Part shown: piece by piece, positions 46,096 through 55,567 of the stretch
Position numbering within the stretch: position 1 is the first letter of the stretch
Layout: each line of letters opens with the position of its first letter
Source of the DNA: Chitinophagaceae bacterium
Lineage (GTDB): Bacteria; Bacteroidota; Bacteroidia; Chitinophagales; Chitinophagaceae
Assembly (NCBI GenBank): GCA_016713965.1
Contig: JADJOC010000009.1
Location: forward strand, 1,302,001-1,366,000
Direction: 5' to 3'
Length of the DNA stretch: 64,000 bases
Program-made: the position numbers and the translations under genes
Notes under the pieces: generated by a model
What the model was told of the DNA's origin: nothing
Database searches by the model: none
Seen by the model: the letters and a program-made list of their open reading frames with translations, nothing else

Positions 46096-47346
46096 ATGGC
46101 AAGCATTAATTTAATTGACTCATTTCAAGAATTTAAAGATGCAGAAAATATTGATCGTCCTACACTTATGAAAGTAATGGAAGATGTATTTAAAACATTG
46201 ATCCGTAAAAAATATGGAAGTGATGAATGTTTTGATGTAATTGTAAACGATCAGAAAGGAGATTTGGAAATTTTCCGTAGAAGGACAATAGTAGATAATG
46301 ACGATCTTTATAACACACTTACAGAAATAGAATATAAAGATGCTATCAAAATAGAGCCGGATTACCAGGTAGGAGAAGAGTTGTATGAAGAAATAGACAT
46401 ACAGAAAGAATTTGGCCGTAGGGCTATATTAGCCGGTAAGCAAACTTTGGCTGCCCGTATTAATGATTTAAAGAAAAACATTTTAATAAAAAAATACGAA
46501 GACAGGGTAGGCGAAATAGTAAGCGGCGAAGTATACCAGGTGTGGAAAAAAGAAGTTTTAATTTTAGATGAAGAAGGAAATGAAATGTTGCTCCCAAAGT
46601 CTGAACAAATACCTTCGGATTATTTTAAAAAAGGAGAAAATGTTAGGGGTGTTGTAAAAAAAGTAGAATTAAAAAACAGCCAGGCTGTAATTATAGTTTC
46701 CAGAACAAGCCCTGCGTTTTTAGAAAAGTTACTGGAAATAGAAGTGCCAGAAATATTCGACGGCCTGATTGTTGTTAAAAAAATAGTCAGGGATCCCGGA
46801 GAAAGAGCAAAAGTGGCAGTAGAAAGTTATGATGACAGGATTGACCCGGTAGGAGCATGCGTGGGTATGAAAGGAAGCAGGATCCATGGAATTGTAAGAG
46901 AATTGAAAAATGAAAATATCGATGTAATTAACTGGACTACCAATACACAGTTATTAATTCAGCGGTCTTTAACGCCTGCTAAAATAACAAGCATAGATCT
47001 TGACATTGAAAATAAGCATGCTAATGTTTATCTAAAGCCTGACCAGGTATCATTAGCTATCGGCAGGCGGGGGGTAAATATAAAATTAGCTTGCGAACTC
47101 ACAGGCTTCGAAATAGATGTATTCCGTGATAATGAAGGTGAAGTAGAACAATTTGATATTGATATGGATGAATTTACAGACGAAATTGAAGCATGGGTTA
47201 TTGAAGAATTAAAAAGAGTAGGCTGTGATACAGCACGTTCAGTATTAGATCTTACACCGGAAGAACTGGAACGTAGAACCGATTTGGAAAAAGAAACAAT
47301 TGAAGAAGTGAGAAGAATTTTAAAGGAAGAATTTGAAAAAGAATAA
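46096..47346 (+). CDS. nusA: Transcription termination/antitermination factor NusA
   Basis: Binds RNA polymerase and controls pausing and termination. ATG 46096 (MASINLIDSFQEF) is the family start; a longer in-frame start at 46063 adds unlikely residues. 416 residues: NusA-N (1-125), S1 (about 130-200; VGEIVSGEVYQVWKKEVLI), KH1 (VESYDDRIDPVGACVGMKG) and KH2 (VSLAIGRRGVNIKLACELTG), plus a short acidic HhH-like C-terminus (LTPEELERRTDLEKETI). Intact frame. Confidence 0.94.
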   Translation: MASINLIDSFQEFKDAENIDRPTLMKVMEDVFKTLIRKKYGSDECFDVIVNDQKGDLEIFRRRTIVDNDDLYNTLTEIEYKDAIKIEPDYQVGEELYEEIDIQKEFGRRAILAGKQTLAARINDLKKNILIKKYEDRVGEIVSGEVYQVWKKEVLILDEEGNEMLLPKSEQIPSDYFKKGENVRGVVKKVELKNSQAVIIVSRTSPAFLEKLLEIEVPEIFDGLIVVKKIVRDPGERAKVAVESYDDRIDPVGACVGMKGSRIHGIVRELKNENIDVINWTTNTQLLIQRSLTPAKITSIDLDIENKHANVYLKPDQVSLAIGRRGVNIKLACELTGFEIDVFRDNEGEVEQFDIDMDEFTDEIEAWVIEELKRVGCDTARSVLDLTPEELERRTDLEKETIEEVRRILKEEFEKE

Positions 47347-47450
47347 AGTTTAAGGTTGGATGTTTGGAGCTTGAGGTTTATAATTTAGGGTTGAAAGTTA
47401 AGAATAACTTCAAACCCAAAACCTCAAACTCCAAATTTATAAACCCCATA
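47347..47450. repeat. Heptamer-periodic inverted repeat between nusA and infB
   Basis: Units such as GTTTAAG, GTTGGAT, GTTTGGA, GCTTGAG, GTTTATA run left to right, then CAAACCC, AAAACCT, CAAACTC, CAAATTT, ATAAACC. TTTGGAGCTTGAGGTTT pairs with AAACCTCAAACTCCAAA with one mismatch. It may form a long hairpin inside the operon. Confidence 0.6.
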
Positions 47451-47467
47451 CTGATTAAAAAATAATA

Positions 47468-50400
47468 ATGTCAGAAGTAAATACACCAAGGTTAATGGCT
47501 GCGGCCAAAGAATTTAATATAGGTAAAGACACCTTAATAGACTTTCTTGTGTCTAAAGGTTTTAGTAGTGATGATCTTAAACCCACTGCAAAGCTTACAG
47601 AAAAAATGTATGGTGTTTTACAATCAGAATTTTTGCAAGATAAGGTTGCCAAGCAAAAAGCCCAGCAAATAGATTTACCCAAAAATGCAGGTGCTAACGA
47701 TTCTAAAAAGAAAAGGGATGAAGAAGACCTTTCTTTTAAGAAAAAAGAAAAAGAAGCTGTTAAAGAAATTCCAAAAGCAAAAGAAGAACAGCCTGTTGAG
47801 CCGCTGGCAGTAGTTACTGAGCCGGTAGCAATAGTCATAGATGAAGTACCTGAAAAAAAAGGAAGAACTGCCCCCAGCCGGTAATAGAGGAACAACCTAA
47901 GGAAGCTGAAACTATTATAACTTCAGCGATTACAAAAATAGAAGCACCGGAGTTGGAAAGGCCTAAAGTAATTGATAAAATAGATTTAGATGCAATAGAT
48001 TCTTCCACAAGGCCAAAAAAATCTACCAGGAAAAAAGAAGAACCAATTGTAGAAAAACAACCTGAGAAACAAGAAGTAAAAATCAACATAGAAGAAAAAG
48101 TAAAAAGAGTAAGAAAAACAGCAGGTTAAGGAAGAAGAAAAAACTTTACCAAAAGTTGAAGAAAACACAGCTCCCGTGATTGAGAATATACAGGCAGACA
48201 AAATAACAGGCCTTAAAATTTTAGGTAAAATAAATTTGCCTGTAGATAGCGATACCCGTCCTAAAAAGGAAACTAACGATGAAAAGCGCAAACGTAAGCG
48301 CATTCCTATGGAACGTAAAGGGGGCACTGGTAATAATAACCCTTCACAAACAGGTCAGGGAGGGCAGCGCCCGGGAGGTAATAATAACCAACAACAATCA
48401 CAAGGCCAGAATAATACACAAAACCGCGGTGGCGGTGGTCAGCAGCCAAATAGGGGCGGGCCAAATACCGGGTATAATAATAACAATAGAGGTGGCGGAT
48501 CCAATACTGGCGGTGGTGGCAGGTTTGATAGAAGGCCGGGGGGTACTGCTAATACACCTAGAAGAGAAGATAAAGTAATTGATGCCAAAGAAATACAGGA
48601 AAAACTTAAGGAAACACAAGCCAAGCTTGCTGGTTCCGGTGGCCGTGGTAAAAGCTTAAAAGCCAAATACCGTAAGGCAAAAAGAGAAGAAATGGCTGAG
48701 CAGTCAGGCTCTGCAACAGGACAGGATAATAAGCTCCAGGTAACAGAATTTATTTCTGTAAGCGAATTGGCAGGATTAATGGATGTAAGCTTTGCAGATA
48801 TAATAAGCAAATGTATGGGCTTAGGTATCATGGTATCTATCAACCAGCGCCTGGAAGCCGATGTAATTGAACTTGTTGTAAGCGAATTTGGTTTTGAAGT
48901 AGAGTTCATAGGAGTTGATGATGCAGCAGAGCTTGAAGCAGAGGAAGAAATTGATAACGAAGAAGATTTAATGCCAAGAGCCCCTATCGTAACTATAATG
49001 GGTCACGTAGATCATGGTAAAACCTCTTTGCTCGATTATATCCGCAATACTAACGTAATAGCTGGCGAAGCAGGCGGCATCACACAGCATATCGGGGCAT
49101 ATGAAGTAACCCTGAAAGATGGCCGGGCCATTACTTTCCTGGATACCCCCGGTCACGAGGCATTTACAGCCATGAGGGCACGTGGTGCAAAAGTTACAGA
49201 TATTGCAGTAATTGTAGTGGCTGCAGATGATGCAGTGATGCCACAAACAAAAGAAGCCATATCGCATGCCCAGGCAGCCAACGTACCTATGATATTTGCC
49301 ATAAATAAAGTAGACAGGGATGGGGCAAATCCTGAAAAAATAAAAGAACAGCTTGCCGGAATGAATATTTTGGTAGAAAGCTGGGGAGGTAAATTCCAAA
49401 GCCAGGAAATAAGCGCCAAACAAGGATTAAATATTGATTTACTGCTCGAAAAAATATTACTCGAAACAGATATATTAGAATTAAAAGCCAATCCTAAAAA
49501 ACAAGCCAACGGAACTATTATTGAAGCATCGCTCGATAAAGGCCGTGGATATGTAGCCACCATTTTAGTACAAAACGGTACACTTCGCCAGGGTGATATG
49601 ATTGTATCAGGCCAGAATTTTGGTAAAGTAAAAGCCATGTATAATGAGCGTAACCAACGGGTAGAAGAAGCACCGCCATCTACACCCGTATTAATTTTGG
49701 GTTTAAATGGAGCCCCACAGGCCGGTGAAACCTTTAAAGTATTCGAAGACGAAGCCGAAGCAAGGGAAAATGCATATAAACGTGGGCAGATATTACGTGA
49801 ACAAGGTATGAGGGCTAAAAAACATATTACATTGGATGAGATCGGAAGACGTTTGGCATTGGGCAACTTTAAAGAATTAAATGTAATTATCAAAGGTGAT
49901 GTGGATGGATCCGTAGAAGCATTAAGCGATTCCCTGCAGAAATTAAGCACAGAGGAAATTGTGGTGAAAGTGATCCACAAAGCAGTAGGTGCCATCACCG
50001 AAAGTGATGTTACCCTCGCCAATGCATCAGATGCTATCATTATAGGGTTTAACGTACGTCCTTCCATGCAGGCAGCACGCCTTGCCGAGCAGGAAGCCAT
50101 ACAAATAAAAATGTATTCCATCATCTACAATGCCATTGAAGAAATTCGCAGTGCCATGGAAGGTATGCTTGAGCCTGGTGTAGAAGATAAAGTATTGGCC
50201 AATGTAGAAATAAGGGAAATGTACAAATTTGATAAAGCTACTGTAGCAGGTTGTTTTGTATTAGATGGTAAAATTTCAAGAAACAACCGCATACGTCTTG
50301 TGAGAGACGGTATCGTAATATTTACCGGTGAGTTGGGCAGCTTAAAACGCTTCAGGGACGATGTTAAAGAAGTAACTTCCAGCATGGAGTGCGGATTAAG

Positions 50401-50479
50401 CATCAGGAATTACAGCGATATAAGAGTTGGCGATATAGTAGAAGCATTTGAAGAAGTAGAAGTAAAACGCACACTGTAA
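47468..50479 (+). CDS. infB: Translation initiation factor IF-2 (two frame breaks in the linker)
   Basis: Places initiator tRNA on the 30S subunit; essential GTPase. An N-terminal IF2-N domain (LMAAAKEFNIGKDTLIDFL), a charged low-complexity linker, then a Gly/Asn-rich segment (about 48320-48540). The G domain has GHVDHGKTSLLDYI, DTPGHEAF and NKVD; domains II-IV run to KRTL. Two breaks lie in the Lys-rich linker: near 47862-47870 (one base missing) and near 48112-48117 (one extra or two missing). From about 48118 the frame is intact. Reconstructed length is about 1003 residues, normal for Bacteroidota. Confidence 0.93.
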
Positions 50480-50490
50480 GCTCAAAAAAT

Positions 50491-50559
50491 TACCGAGAGG
50501 CGCTAAGGCGCAGAAAAAAATAAATCTTGCAAACTCTGCGCCTTAGCGCCTCTCCGGTA
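50491..50559. terminator. Long hairpin after infB
   Basis: TACCGAGAGGCGCTAAGGCG (start of left arm, 50491-50514) pairs with 50535-50559 over 24 bases with a single bulged G. It probably ends the rimP-nusA-infB transcript. Same class as 15790-15872. Confidence 0.65.
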
Positions 50560-50675
50560 TAAATAAAATATTCCGTACAAACTTTTGTTAAATGCGCTTA
50601 CCATAAATATATTTAGTAAAACGTTGTTTTACTTTTGATTAATTTTTTGAACTAAGCTGCTGTGCTACTATTTAG

Positions 50676-50755
50676 CTTCAGTGGCGCCGCACTCTTCAAC
50701 TATATATCTTTATTGAACAAGATGTGCTATTTTTTAGCGCCTCCGGTACTGGATG
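50676..50755. repeat. Intergenic repeat related to 33380-33422
   Basis: CTTCAGTGGC and CCGCACTCTT match the block at 33380-33422. GTGCTACTATTTAGC and GTGCTATTTTTTAGC are direct repeats nearby. No gene is seen in 50560-50792. Confidence 0.45.
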
Positions 50756-50792
50756 TTGGGCTAATTCAAAATCAGAAATTTAAAATAATCGA

Positions 50793-52175
50793 ATGAATAA
50801 AATTTTCTTACTATCTGTCATCTGTTATCTCTCATCTGTCATCACCTTTGCACAGCCAACGCAATCCAAACCGGTCCTGGCAGATAAAATTGTAGCCATA
50901 GTAGGCGATAAAATAATTTTAAAAAGTGATATCGATAACAGCATTATTGAGATGCAGCGGCAGGGAATGGAAATACCAGAAAATGGCCGTTGCCTTACAC
51001 TCGAACAGGCGTTAAGCATCAAATCTTTGGTGCTGCAGGCAGAAAAAGATTCCATACCCATATCTGATGAAGAAATTGAAGGAGATCTTGACAACCAGGT
51101 TAGGTATTTTATAAGCCAGTACGGCTCTAAAGAAGAATTGGAAAGAGTAGCTGCCAAAACTGTTTATCAGTTAAAAGAAGATTTTAAAGATGGTTTTAAA
51201 GACAGGAAGCTGGCACAGGCCATGCGTAATAAAATTGTAGAAAATATAAAAATTACCCCTAATGAAGTAAAGTCATATTTTGAAAAAATACCTGTAGACA
51301 GCCTGCCTTTGTATGAAAGTGAAATAGAAGTGAGCCAGATAGTAAGTTATCCAAAGGCCAGCCGTGATGCAGAAGAATACTGTATACAACAATTAAAAGA
51401 ATATAAAGAACAGGTAGAAACCGGAAAAAAGGATTTTAAAACCTTAGCATCTATTTATACAGAGGACCCGGGCAGTAAACAAAGCGGGGGCGAATATGAA
51501 ATTAACCGGAACCAGAAAGATCTTGATCCAATTTGGCTTTCTAAAGCATTTACATTAAAAGAAGGGCAGATTTCAAGCCCGTTCAAAACCAGGTGTGGCT
51601 ACCATATTTTACAATTAGTTAGCCGTACAGGCGATGATGCTGTAGTAAGGCATATTTTAAAGGTACCCCAGGTAACGCTGGTAGAAATAAATGAGGGCAA
51701 ACAAAAACTGGATTCTGTAAGGGCTAAGTTAATAGCCGGCACTATCCAGTTTGGCGAAGCGGTAAATAAATACAGCGATGATGAAGCCAGTAAATTTAAT
51801 GCAGGCCAGGTGCAAGGACGGGATGGCAGTTCTTTTATTACTATTGATGAGTTGGATAAAAATATGGTAACTATGCTTAAAGACTTGCAGGTAGGCCAGT
51901 TTTCGCAGCCTACAGAGTTTGCTGAAGAAGGAAAACCCAGGGGAATCAGGATTATATATTTAAAATCGAAAGCTGAACCGCATAGGGAAAACTTAAAAGA
52001 CGATTATAATAAAATTGCACAAAGGGCATTGGAAGAAAAGAAAACCGTGGCTTTGGAAAACTGGTTTAATACTAAAGTTGCATCTTATTATATTATGATT
52101 GATGACGAATTTAGGCAGTGTGCTGAAATGCAAAGGTGGGTAAATGCTGCAAATTCATCATTAGGAAAAAAATAG
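50793..52175 (+). CDS. SurA-like periplasmic peptidyl-prolyl isomerase
   Basis: An outer-membrane protein chaperone of 460 residues. Signal peptide 1-20 (MNKIFLLSVICYLSSVITFA), encoded partly by a heptanucleotide tandem repeat. A SurA-N-like domain includes DKIVAIVGDKIILKSDIDN. The first parvulin domain is near residues 175-275 (EIEVSQIVSYPK, FKTLASIYTEDPGSKQSGGE, FKTRCGYHILQL) and the second, degenerate, near 280-385. The reading frame is intact. It follows infB by 313 bases and ends at a strong terminator. Confidence 0.9.
   Translation: MNKIFLLSVICYLSSVITFAQPTQSKPVLADKIVAIVGDKIILKSDIDNSIIEMQRQGMEIPENGRCLTLEQALSIKSLVLQAEKDSIPISDEEIEGDLDNQVRYFISQYGSKEELERVAAKTVYQLKEDFKDGFKDRKLAQAMRNKIVENIKITPNEVKSYFEKIPVDSLPLYESEIEVSQIVSYPKASRDAEEYCIQQLKEYKEQVETGKKDFKTLASIYTEDPGSKQSGGEYEINRNQKDLDPIWLSKAFTLKEGQISSPFKTRCGYHILQLVSRTGDDAVVRHILKVPQVTLVEINEGKQKLDSVRAKLIAGTIQFGEAVNKYSDDEASKFNAGQVQGRDGSSFITIDELDKNMVTMLKDLQVGQFSQPTEFAEEGKPRGIRIIYLKSKAEPHRENLKDDYNKIAQRALEEKKTVALENWFNTKVASYYIMIDDEFRQCAEMQRWVNAANSSLGKK
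50813..50840 (+). repeat. Heptanucleotide tandem repeat in the surA signal-peptide region, 4 copies
   Basis: Units ATCTGTC, ATCTGTT, ATCTCTC, ATCTGTC follow each other directly. Total 28 bases, the same unit length and copy number as the repeat in cysS at 30266-30293. Confidence 0.85.
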
Positions 52176-52193
52176 CCCGTAAATTTAAATGTT

Positions 52194-52228
52194 AAATAAA
52201 GCGGATGTTGCTCACATCCGCTTTATTT
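52194..52228 (+). terminator. Intrinsic terminator after surA-like gene
   Basis: AAATAAAGCGGATGT (52194-52208) and ACATCCGCTTTATTT (52214-52228) are perfect complements around a 5-nt loop, with T-rich sequence on the right. Confidence 0.85.
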
Positions 52229-52321
52229 TTGCAATACCCTGGTCTGACTGTCACGGTCTGACCAGGGTACGATAACAGTAAAGTTCAATAGTAATTCAAC
52301 TGGCAAGTTGGCTGCCGGACA

Positions 52322-52521
52322 ATGTCATTTAGCTAAGGAACTAATGTCACCCTTTCAGGGTTTTGAACATTTTTTGCTACTGATTACTACAGTAATGATA
52401 CCCGGTTGGGGTTAGTAATCCCGAAGGGATGTAATTATTGTAGATAAATAAGCAATCACAATAAGTATAACAACCCTGAAAGGGTGATATTAGTAAAGTA
52501 CAATTCTTAACTAAATGACAT
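52322..52521. mobile_element. Possible 200-bp MITE-like element nested in a repeat
   Basis: Terminal arms ATGTCATTTAG (52322-52332) and CTAAATGACAT (52511-52521) pair. A second inner pair, 52343-52362 with 52472-52491 (CACCCTTTCAGGGTT core), lies inside. The element is flanked by direct copies of GGCTGCCGGA at 52310-52319 and 52524-52533, a possible target duplication. It has no coding capacity. The host sequence is the GC-rich dispersed repeat. Confidence 0.5.
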
Positions 52522-52523
52522 GG

Positions 52524-52650
52524 GGCTGCCGGATGCGTAAGGCCGATCCGCCTGAGGCGGATCGGGCTCGCAGTGAAACGAAGGGCCGTAGCGAAGCGGA
52601 GCCTGCAGCAGCCGGAACAAATGTTGAATAAAGTTATACGGCCCACAGCC
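52524..52650 (-). repeat. GC-rich dispersed repeat, copy 3 (reverse orientation)
   Basis: The reverse complement reads TTGTTCCGGCTGCTGCAGGC, then CCCTTCG and CGCATCCGGCAGCC, the same order as 3205-3312. The segment 52272-52300 to the left carries the reversed CAGTTGAATTACTATTGA word. Upstream of hflX. Confidence 0.6.
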
Positions 52651-52682
52651 CCAAATTATATTACTTAATAGAAAAAAATATT

Positions 52683-53876
52683 TTGATAGAAAAAAAACAA
52701 ATAATAAAACGAAGAAGAAAAGCAGTGTTGGTAGGGCTGATTCACAAAGAACAGACGGAACACCAGGTTAATGAATACCTGGATGAGCTGGCTTTTTTGG
52801 CTGAAACAGCAGGGGCCATCACTGTGAAAAGATTTACGCAAAAACTGCCACACCCGGATAGCAAAACATTTGTAGGGAAGGGAAAGCTGGAGCAGATAAA
52901 GCAGTATTTAATACTCCAGGGAGATATCAATATTGTAATTTTTGATGATGAGCTCACGGGCTCGCAGATTATTAATATTGAAAAAGAGCTGGGTGTAAAA
53001 ACTATTGACCGTAGTGATTTAATTTTAGACATTTTTGCCAGGAGGGCACAAACGGCACAAGCAAAAACGCAGGTAGAACTGGCACAATATCAATATATTT
53101 TGCCCCGGCTTAAAGGCATGTGGAAGCATTTGGAACGCCAGGGTGGTGGCGTAGGCACAAGAGGACCGGGTGAAACGGAAATAGAAACCGACAGGCGTAT
53201 TGTGAAAGATAAAATCAGCCTCTTACGGAAACGGTTAGCCGAAATTGACAAACAGGCTTTTACACAAAGAAAAGACAGGGGCGAATTTATACGGGTGGCT
53301 CTTGTGGGTTATACTAACGTAGGAAAATCTACTTTAATGAATTTGCTAAGTAAGAGCGAAGTGTTTGCCGAAAATAAATTATTTGCCACGCTGGATACTA
53401 CTACCCGCAAAGTGGTATTTGAGCAAACACCTTTTTTGCTCAGCGATACGGTAGGGTTTATCCGCAAACTTCCCCATCACCTGGTAGAAAGTTTTAAAAG
53501 CACTTTGGATGAAGTAAGAGAAGCAGATATATTGTTGCATGTGGTGGATATATCTCACGGCCAATATGAAGAGCAACTGGCGGTTGTAAATAAAACCCTG
53601 GCGGAATTAGGCACAGCCGAAAAGCCAACCGTAACCATTTTTAATAAAATGGATAAATATATAGCGCAAACCTTTGATAAATGGCTTGAAGAAGATGTAA
53701 AAGAAAGTATAATTAATGATTTAAAACAAAGATGGCAAACTGAAACCAAGGGAAATTGTGTGTTTGTTTCTGCTACTGAAAAAACCAATGTAGATGTGCT
53801 GCGCCAGACTATTTTAAATATAGTACGGGACATTTACCAGATAAGATATCCTTACAGGGCGGAATTTTTTTATTAA
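52683..53876 (+). CDS. hflX: GTPase HflX
   Basis: A ribosome-associated GTPase that rescues stalled or heat-damaged ribosomes. 397 residues from TTG 52683 (MIEKKQIIKRRRKAV); no ATG is suitable. N-terminal domain (EYLDELAFLAETAGA, KTFVGKGKLEQI), linker GGGVGTRGPGETEIETDRR and G domain GYTNVGKSTLMN (G1), SDTVGFIRKLPHHLVESFKS (G3) and IFNKMDK (G4). Intact frame. The Rieske gene follows 12 bases later. Confidence 0.94.
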   Translation: MIEKKQIIKRRRKAVLVGLIHKEQTEHQVNEYLDELAFLAETAGAITVKRFTQKLPHPDSKTFVGKGKLEQIKQYLILQGDINIVIFDDELTGSQIINIEKELGVKTIDRSDLILDIFARRAQTAQAKTQVELAQYQYILPRLKGMWKHLERQGGGVGTRGPGETEIETDRRIVKDKISLLRKRLAEIDKQAFTQRKDRGEFIRVALVGYTNVGKSTLMNLLSKSEVFAENKLFATLDTTTRKVVFEQTPFLLSDTVGFIRKLPHHLVESFKSTLDEVREADILLHVVDISHGQYEEQLAVVNKTLAELGTAEKPTVTIFNKMDKYIAQTFDKWLEEDVKESIINDLKQRWQTETKGNCVFVSATEKTNVDVLRQTILNIVRDIYQIRYPYRAEFFY

Positions 53877-53888
53877 GCTATTATTATA

Positions 53889-54242
53889 ATGATAGAAAAA
53901 AATTTTTTGTGGTATAAGATAGCGGAATCTGTTAATGAAATTAATTTTTCTTCAAATGGATTGGCGGAAGTAGTCATTTCTGATAAAACAGTTTGTATTG
54001 CCAGGCATAATGATACTATACATGCATGTGTGCAAAAGTGTCCGCATGCCAGTGCAACCATGGCTGCGGGGTATATTGATGCGCTGGGAAATATTGTTTG
54101 CCCCTTGCATAAGTACAAGTTTAGCTTAAAAAATGGCAGAAATGTTAGCGGTGAAGGGTATTTCCTCAAGACTTATCCTATTGAAATACGAGAGGGCGGA
54201 GTTTTTATTCAACTGGAAGAGCGTAATCTTTTTAAGTATTAA
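53889..54242 (+). CDS. Rieske [2Fe-2S] ferredoxin-like protein
   Basis: A 117-residue single-domain Rieske protein. Ligands are in CPHASATMAAG (Cys-x-His) and CPLHKYKFSLKNG (Cys-x-x-His). It resembles small-subunit or dioxygenase-ferredoxin forms (NirD/BphF-like), cytoplasmic because no signal peptide is seen. It probably transfers electrons to an oxygenase or reductase encoded elsewhere. In line with hflX. Confidence 0.9.
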   Translation: MIEKNFLWYKIAESVNEINFSSNGLAEVVISDKTVCIARHNDTIHACVQKCPHASATMAAGYIDALGNIVCPLHKYKFSLKNGRNVSGEGYFLKTYPIEIREGGVFIQLEERNLFKY

Positions 54243-54264
54243 AAAAATAGTTGATTATATTTTT

Positions 54265-54293
54265 TTGCCTAAAAGTAAAAAGCCTTATTTTTG
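54265..54293 (+). promoter_or_regulatory. tRNA-Asn promoter
   Basis: TTG (54265-54267, end of a T-run) and TATTTTTG (54286-54293), a perfect TAnnTTTG, are separated by 18 bases. The tRNA begins 18 bases further on. Confidence 0.7.
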
Positions 54294-54310
54294 CCGTCCG
54301 ATTAATAAAT

Positions 54311-54383
54311 TCCTCCTTAGCTCAGTTGGTTAGAGCATCTGACTGTTAATCAGAGGGTCTCAGGTTCAAGTCCTGAAGGGGAG
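54311..54383 (+). tRNA. tRNA-Asn (GTT)
   Basis: D arm, anticodon arm (TCTGA, loop CTGTTAA, TCAGA; anticodon GTT) and T arm (TCAGG, TTCAAGT, CCTGA) are clear. The acceptor 5' strand is TCCTCCT but the 3' strand reads AGGGGAG, giving a C-A mismatch. One extra G (AGGGGGA, then discriminator G and CA) would restore a full stem. This is another case of a lost homopolymer base. It is the probable attachment gene for the prophage that follows. Confidence 0.9.
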
Positions 54384-54384
54384 C

Positions 54385-54421
54385 AAAGCTGAAATACTTT
54401 ACTGTAAAGTATTTCAGCTTT
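54385..54421 (+). terminator. Terminator of tRNA-Asn
   Basis: Arms 54385-54402 and 54404-54421 (AAAGCTGAAATACTTTAC and its complement) form an 18-bp stem, followed by T5. Confidence 0.85.
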
Positions 54422-54457
54422 TTTAAACACTTCTTAAGCCTGTGGTTTTTTATTAAA

Positions 54458-54481
54458 CGTTAACAAAATCGTTAACAAAAT
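54458..54481 (+). repeat. 12-bp perfect tandem repeat before the integrase
   Basis: CGTTAACAAAAT occurs twice head-to-tail, between tRNA-Asn and the integrase start. Likely integrase arm-type sites or part of the attachment site. Confidence 0.6.
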
Positions 54482-54496
54482 AAAAAATTCACAGTT

Positions 54497-55565
54497 ATGT
54501 CAAAGGTTTCATTGCCTAATGGTTGCTGGTGCAGCGATATCCCCGTACATCACAACAACTGGCCGTACTTGTATCACCCCAATAGAAATTGAGTACGAAA
54601 TTGAACCAACTACTCATTTTATTAAAGCTCTCCGGAAGGCTTTGAAAATAATAAAAGTCAGCACACACACAAAAGAAGATTTAACCAGTGTTGTTAAGTA
54701 TAGCGAAATTGCAGCAAAGCAACTAAGGATTGATACATTACCGGTTAATACAATAAAAAGAAAACATATAAAATTACTCCTGGAGCATCTTTCAAGAACA
54801 AAAGAAAAATGGAGCGCCAATACATTTAATTATTACAGGGCTCATTTAAGTATGCTGTTTACTGAATTATTAGATAATGAAGCAATTGAATTTAACCCGG
54901 TAAAGGATATAAAAAAGCAAAAGCATACACAACTCATACGCCAGGTATTAACCGATGACGAAAGAGTAAAAGTTAATGATGAATTACAAAAGAATAATTA
55001 TAGTTTTTGGCGGTTTATGCAAATATTTTTTCACTCCGGCAGCAGGGAGGCCGAATTGCTACGCATACAAGGTAAAGATGTTGACCTGGCAAATCAACAA
55101 TTCAAATTAATTATAAGGAAAGGGAGCCAAAATAAAGAAGTTCAAAAAACCATTAAGGATCTGGCGCTGCCACTATGGACTGAAATAATGCAAAATTGTA
55201 AACCTACTGATTATGTTTTCAGTGTAGGCCTTAAGCCAGGTACAAAATCAATAAGGCCGGAACAAATTACCAGGCGTTGGAATCGGCATGTAAAAATTCC
55301 TATGAATATTACTGCTGACTTTTATTCTCTCAAACATTTAAACCTAGATGAAACTGCTGAAATGTTAGGTATAGTGGCTGCAGCCGATATGGCTGATCAT
55401 ACATCTACGGTAATCACAATGAAGCACTATGCAATAGGCGAAAAGGGAAGGCAGCATATAAAACTAAAAAGCGTGAATAATACATTTGTAAAAGAAAAGC
55501 CCCCTGTAGAAACAGAGGGCGTACCAAAACTAACTGCTCATGAAAACATTCTTTCTGCTTCGTAA
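54497..55565 (+). CDS. Tyrosine recombinase/integrase with damaged N-terminus
   Basis: Integrates and excises the prophage. The catalytic domain has the first Arg in FHSGSREAELL, a KHL segment at YSLKHLNLDETA, the His of DHTSTVITMKHYA and the nucleophile Tyr in KHYA. The second Arg of the usual HxxR box is not present (HLNL). The N-terminus begins at ATG 54497 with MSKVSLPNGCWCSD, typical of Bacteroidota phage integrases, but breaks after about 30 residues. The next open frame starts within TTGRTCITPIEIEYEI, so roughly 70-90 residues of the arm-binding/SAM-like region appear deleted near 54565-54580. It ends two bases before the convergent lysin gene. Confidence 0.8.
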
Positions 55566-55567
55566 TA

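Noticed and set aside
49153..50124. A 323-codon open frame opposite infB
   Set aside because: It is the antisense shadow of the conserved infB G-domain region, low-complexity and without any family motif.
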